Shown here one piece after another: positions 61,803 to 64,000 of a stretch of 64,000 nucleotides of DNA (positions are counted from its first letter, which is position 1; the number at the start of each line of letters is the position of its first letter). The notes below the pieces were generated by a model. The model had not been told where the DNA came from, ran no database searches, and worked only from the letters and a program-made list of their open reading frames with translations. This DNA comes from Grammothele lineata (Eukaryota; Basidiomycota; Agaricomycetes; Polyporales; Polyporaceae): the NCBI GenBank assembly GCA_002150815.3, contig NDFF03000320.1:1-64000 (forward strand), written 5' to 3'. The position numbers and the translations under genes were made by a program.

Positions 61803-62844
61803 ATGAAGCCCACCGCACTCCTCTCGGCACTTCTGGCATTCTCCCTCTTGGGCTCTCTGGCCGTCGTCTCAGCTAGGGACATTGACGCAACTCGGATGGC
61901 GCTTGAGCGGCGCTACACCACCCCGCATTCACTCGGCGACGACTACGTCTTCGACCCGCGCGATGGCTGGATGACTGTCAACACCACTAACCTAGGTTAC
62001 AAGTACTCGGACGACCATGGCGTGGATGAGGACGACATGCATCATCAGATCCGTGCTCATGACTCTAGGTCTCTCTCTGGTTCTGGCGGCAACTCTAGCT
62101 TGGCGTTTTCCTCGATGCACTCTCGGCGGGCGTCGAAGAAGCCGACAAAGAAGAAGCCGACCAACCCGCCAAAGAAGACGACAGCTACTGGGCTCATCAC
62201 GGGTACAGTTGCGAAGATTCTTGATACTCTCAAAGGTATCGGGAAGCCGGAGCCTGTCACAATCACCTGGTATGCTTATGGCAATGAGGGAGATCATTAG
62301 TTGAGCGCTGAACCATCGCCGATTCGCCAGGTACACGGGACACGACCTGCTGAACCCAAGCTGCTGGTCGAACACTAAATGGGCGCCCACGGTACTTCAT
62401 GGGTTCATAATGATGAAATGAGAGATCGCTCATGTGTTCGTTCTGTGAACCAGGATAAGTCGTTTGCTGCGGCGCTCACGCTCGACGGGTGGGCCTCCAA
62501 ACCCAAGTGCTTCAAGTTCCTTGAGCGTACGCAATATATCCCCAACATGGCCCGCATACATCAACTTAACTGACCGTCACCAGTGTGCCACAAGCCGACC
62601 AAGTGTGTTTTCGTCCGCGTCGTCGATTCGTGCGCTGGCTGCGCTTCCAACTCGAAGCACGTCGACCTCACCAAGGCCGCCTTCTCGTCCCTCGCGGACC
62701 TTGACGAAGGTCTACTGACAGTGCAGATGCGTCAGGCCACCGACCCGTCTGATGGATGGTATGTCCATTGAGCGCATAACTGGGGCGCATATACTCACCC
62801 TAGACATAAGGCTGGAGAACCTCTGGGGCCCCAAGAGCAACTGA
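61803..62844 (+). CDS. Secreted expansin-like protein (double-psi beta-barrel)
   Basis: Small secreted protein of the RlpA/expansin-like group common in basidiomycetes. A signal peptide opens it (MKPTALLSALLAFSLLGSLA), then an acidic stretch and a Lys/Pro/Thr linker (KKPTKKKPTNPPKK). The barrel part is split over short exons: TWYTGHDLLNPSCWSNTKWA, DKSFAAALTLDGWASKPKCF, LCHKPTKCVFVRVVDSCAGC, and KHVDLTKAAFSSLADLDEGL. The Asp in VVDSCAGC and the paired cysteines fit the fold. The last intron is 62759-62820 with the acceptor at 62820, giving WLENLWGPKSN as the C-terminus; an AG seven bases earlier would give an immediate stop. No catalytic Asp pair of true lytic GH45 enzymes is evident. Confidence 0.85.
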
Positions 62845-63067
62845 AACCACGATTGAGCAACAATGTGGCGGACCTCGCGGCTTCAACGATAGGCGTACGG
62901 ACTCGTACGGATTCACTGAGCACCTGGGCATCTGCGGGTCCAGATGCGGACTAACATCCTAGAGTGTATCGATAGTGGCAATGTATCCTCACGAGACACA
63001 TGTACAACACAGACTAACATATTTTGTACCTTCAATCGTTCGAGAACCGGCGCTCGTGCGATCAAGC

Positions 63068-64000
63068 TCAGGTCTTCACGTTAACCCGCTTGCGCTTCTT
63101 GCCGCCCTCCGCAATCTTCTCGCGCACCTGCTCCTCGGTGAGCTCCTCGTCACGCTCAAAGAACTCGGCCGTTCGCCGTGCATCGTTCTGGCGCTGTACG
63201 AAACGGAGCGCAGCGAGATTGTACCCGAGCGTGTCCTTTTGCCGCCGGAGGCCGTCGCGCAGGCTGCGTCGGAGTGGCGCGAGCGCGGTCCGCATCACGC
63301 GGTTCGCGACGATCTGGTGGTGGTGGGTCTTGAGCAGGAAGAAGACGATGCGTGCGGTCAGGACAATGTTCCACTCCTGCGTAGCAGCAACAACAGTCAG
63401 CCCAACCCGTTCTGCCTATCCCGTCTGATGCACACGCTAGCACTCACCCGCTGGGCCCACACGTCCAAGTACCGCATCAAGCTCACGACGCGTCCGAACG
63501 GCAGCACGAGCAACGCGTCGTAGAGCGCCGTGCCCGGCACGCGCTCCACGACGTTCAAGACGTACCGCTCCGGCTCGACGTCGTACGCGGCGAGCACCGG
63601 GTGCCGGGGTGGGGGCGCGACGTCCGCGGCGAGCCCCCCGCCACGCTTCGCCTCTTCGTACGCGCGCAGGCCATCGAGCTCCCCATCGGCCAGCTCGAGC
63701 GCTTCCATGATACGCTCGCCGGCCATGAGCGTCTCCGTCGTCTGCTTGCTCACCGCCGCGGCTTCCGCTGCGTCCCCTGCTTCCGCTCCTACGGCAGCGG
63801 ACGAAGACAAGGCAGGGTTGGTAGGGTCGGCACCGCTGCCGATCGCGGCGTCGGAGCGGTTGAGACCGTCGGCGATGCCGGCCTCGTAGAGCGCCTCAAG
63901 CTCGCGCTCGCGCTCCTCTTCGAGGAAGAGAGGCTCGTCGAGCTTTTCCCAGACGCGTATCGAGCGGTCGTGCGCGCCGGTGACGACAAACTTGCCATGA
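63068..64000 (-). CDS. UTP12: U3 snoRNP protein UTP12/DIP2 (3' part, runs off window)
   Basis: WD-repeat subunit of the small-subunit processome needed for 18S rRNA maturation. Only the C-terminal part is in the window. It begins inside a WD repeat (HGKFVVTGAHDRSIRVWEK), then PLFLEEERERELEALYEAGI and an Ala-rich linker. The Utp12 domain follows: ETLMAGERIMEALELADGEL, YVLNVVERVPGTALYDALLV, VVSLMRYLDVWAQR, then after an intron EWNIVLTARIVFFLLKTHHH, QIVANRVMRTALAPLRRSL and YNLAALRFVQRQNDARRTAE. It ends EGGKKRKRVNVKT, a basic nuclear/nucleolar tail. Human homologue WDR3. Confidence 0.93.

Overview
The window is nuclear DNA from a filamentous basidiomycete, most likely an Agaricomycete (mushroom-forming fungus). 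The evidence is a compact gene layout, high GC in genes, many short GT-AG introns (mostly about 48-95 nt), and fungal gene families such as O-mannosyltransferase Pmt1, a HET-domain protein, Mdm10, an expansin-like secreted protein and a membrane exo-beta-1,3-glucanase. Assignment to an order is not supported from sequence alone.

Layout. 1-2.5 kb: AT-rich, geneless, repeat-like DNA. 2.5-14.7 kb: CCT2 (-), PMT1 (+), cyclin C (-), mitochondrial malate dehydrogenase (+), TSR2 (-), HET-domain protein (+). 15.7-24.2 kb: GRC3 (+), an unknown 233-residue protein (-) whose intron carries a 669-bp TIR element, and a 1210-residue PPR protein (+). 24.5-32.4 kb: membrane PDI (-), CGI121 (+), a GNAT-like gene (+), SCO1 (+), NDUFB7-type complex I subunit (-). 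32.7-43 kb: RPN10 (-), actin (+), SEC14 (-), EMG1/NEP1 (-), uracil phosphoribosyltransferase (-). 43.6-51.4 kb: GH5 exo-beta-1,3-glucanase (-) and GH79-type secreted glycosidase (+), back to back across a 2.66-kb geneless gap. 52.7-64 kb: SmG (-), RGG-rich disordered protein (+), MDM10 (-), LOA1-like acyltransferase (+), trans-sulfuration PLP enzyme (-), expansin-like protein (+), and the 3' end of UTP12/DIP2 (-), which runs off the window.

Functional themes. The genes are mostly housekeeping and form no obvious metabolic cluster. Recurrent themes are ribosome biogenesis (TSR2, GRC3, EMG1, UTP12), mitochondria (MDH, SCO1, NDUFB7, MDM10, the PPR protein), secretory and cell-wall work (PMT1, PDI, GH5, GH79, expansin-like) and proteostasis (CCT2, RPN10). 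Several head-to-head pairs share short promoters: CCT2/PMT1 about 290 bp, cyclin C/MDH about 225 bp, MDM10/LOA1 about 200 bp.

Most interesting. A TA-flanked element with 29-bp perfect terminal inverted repeats sits exactly inside the 5' splice site of an otherwise 55-nt intron of the unknown gene. Removing it with one TA restores a consensus GTAAGT donor; with it present the donor still reads GTAAGA. The window is also rich in microexons that are needed for frame: 6 nt in MDH, 6 nt in actin, 13 nt in GH79, 15 nt in NDUFB7 and 21 nt in the acyltransferase. All gene models are by eye from reading frames, splice consensus and recalled family sequences.
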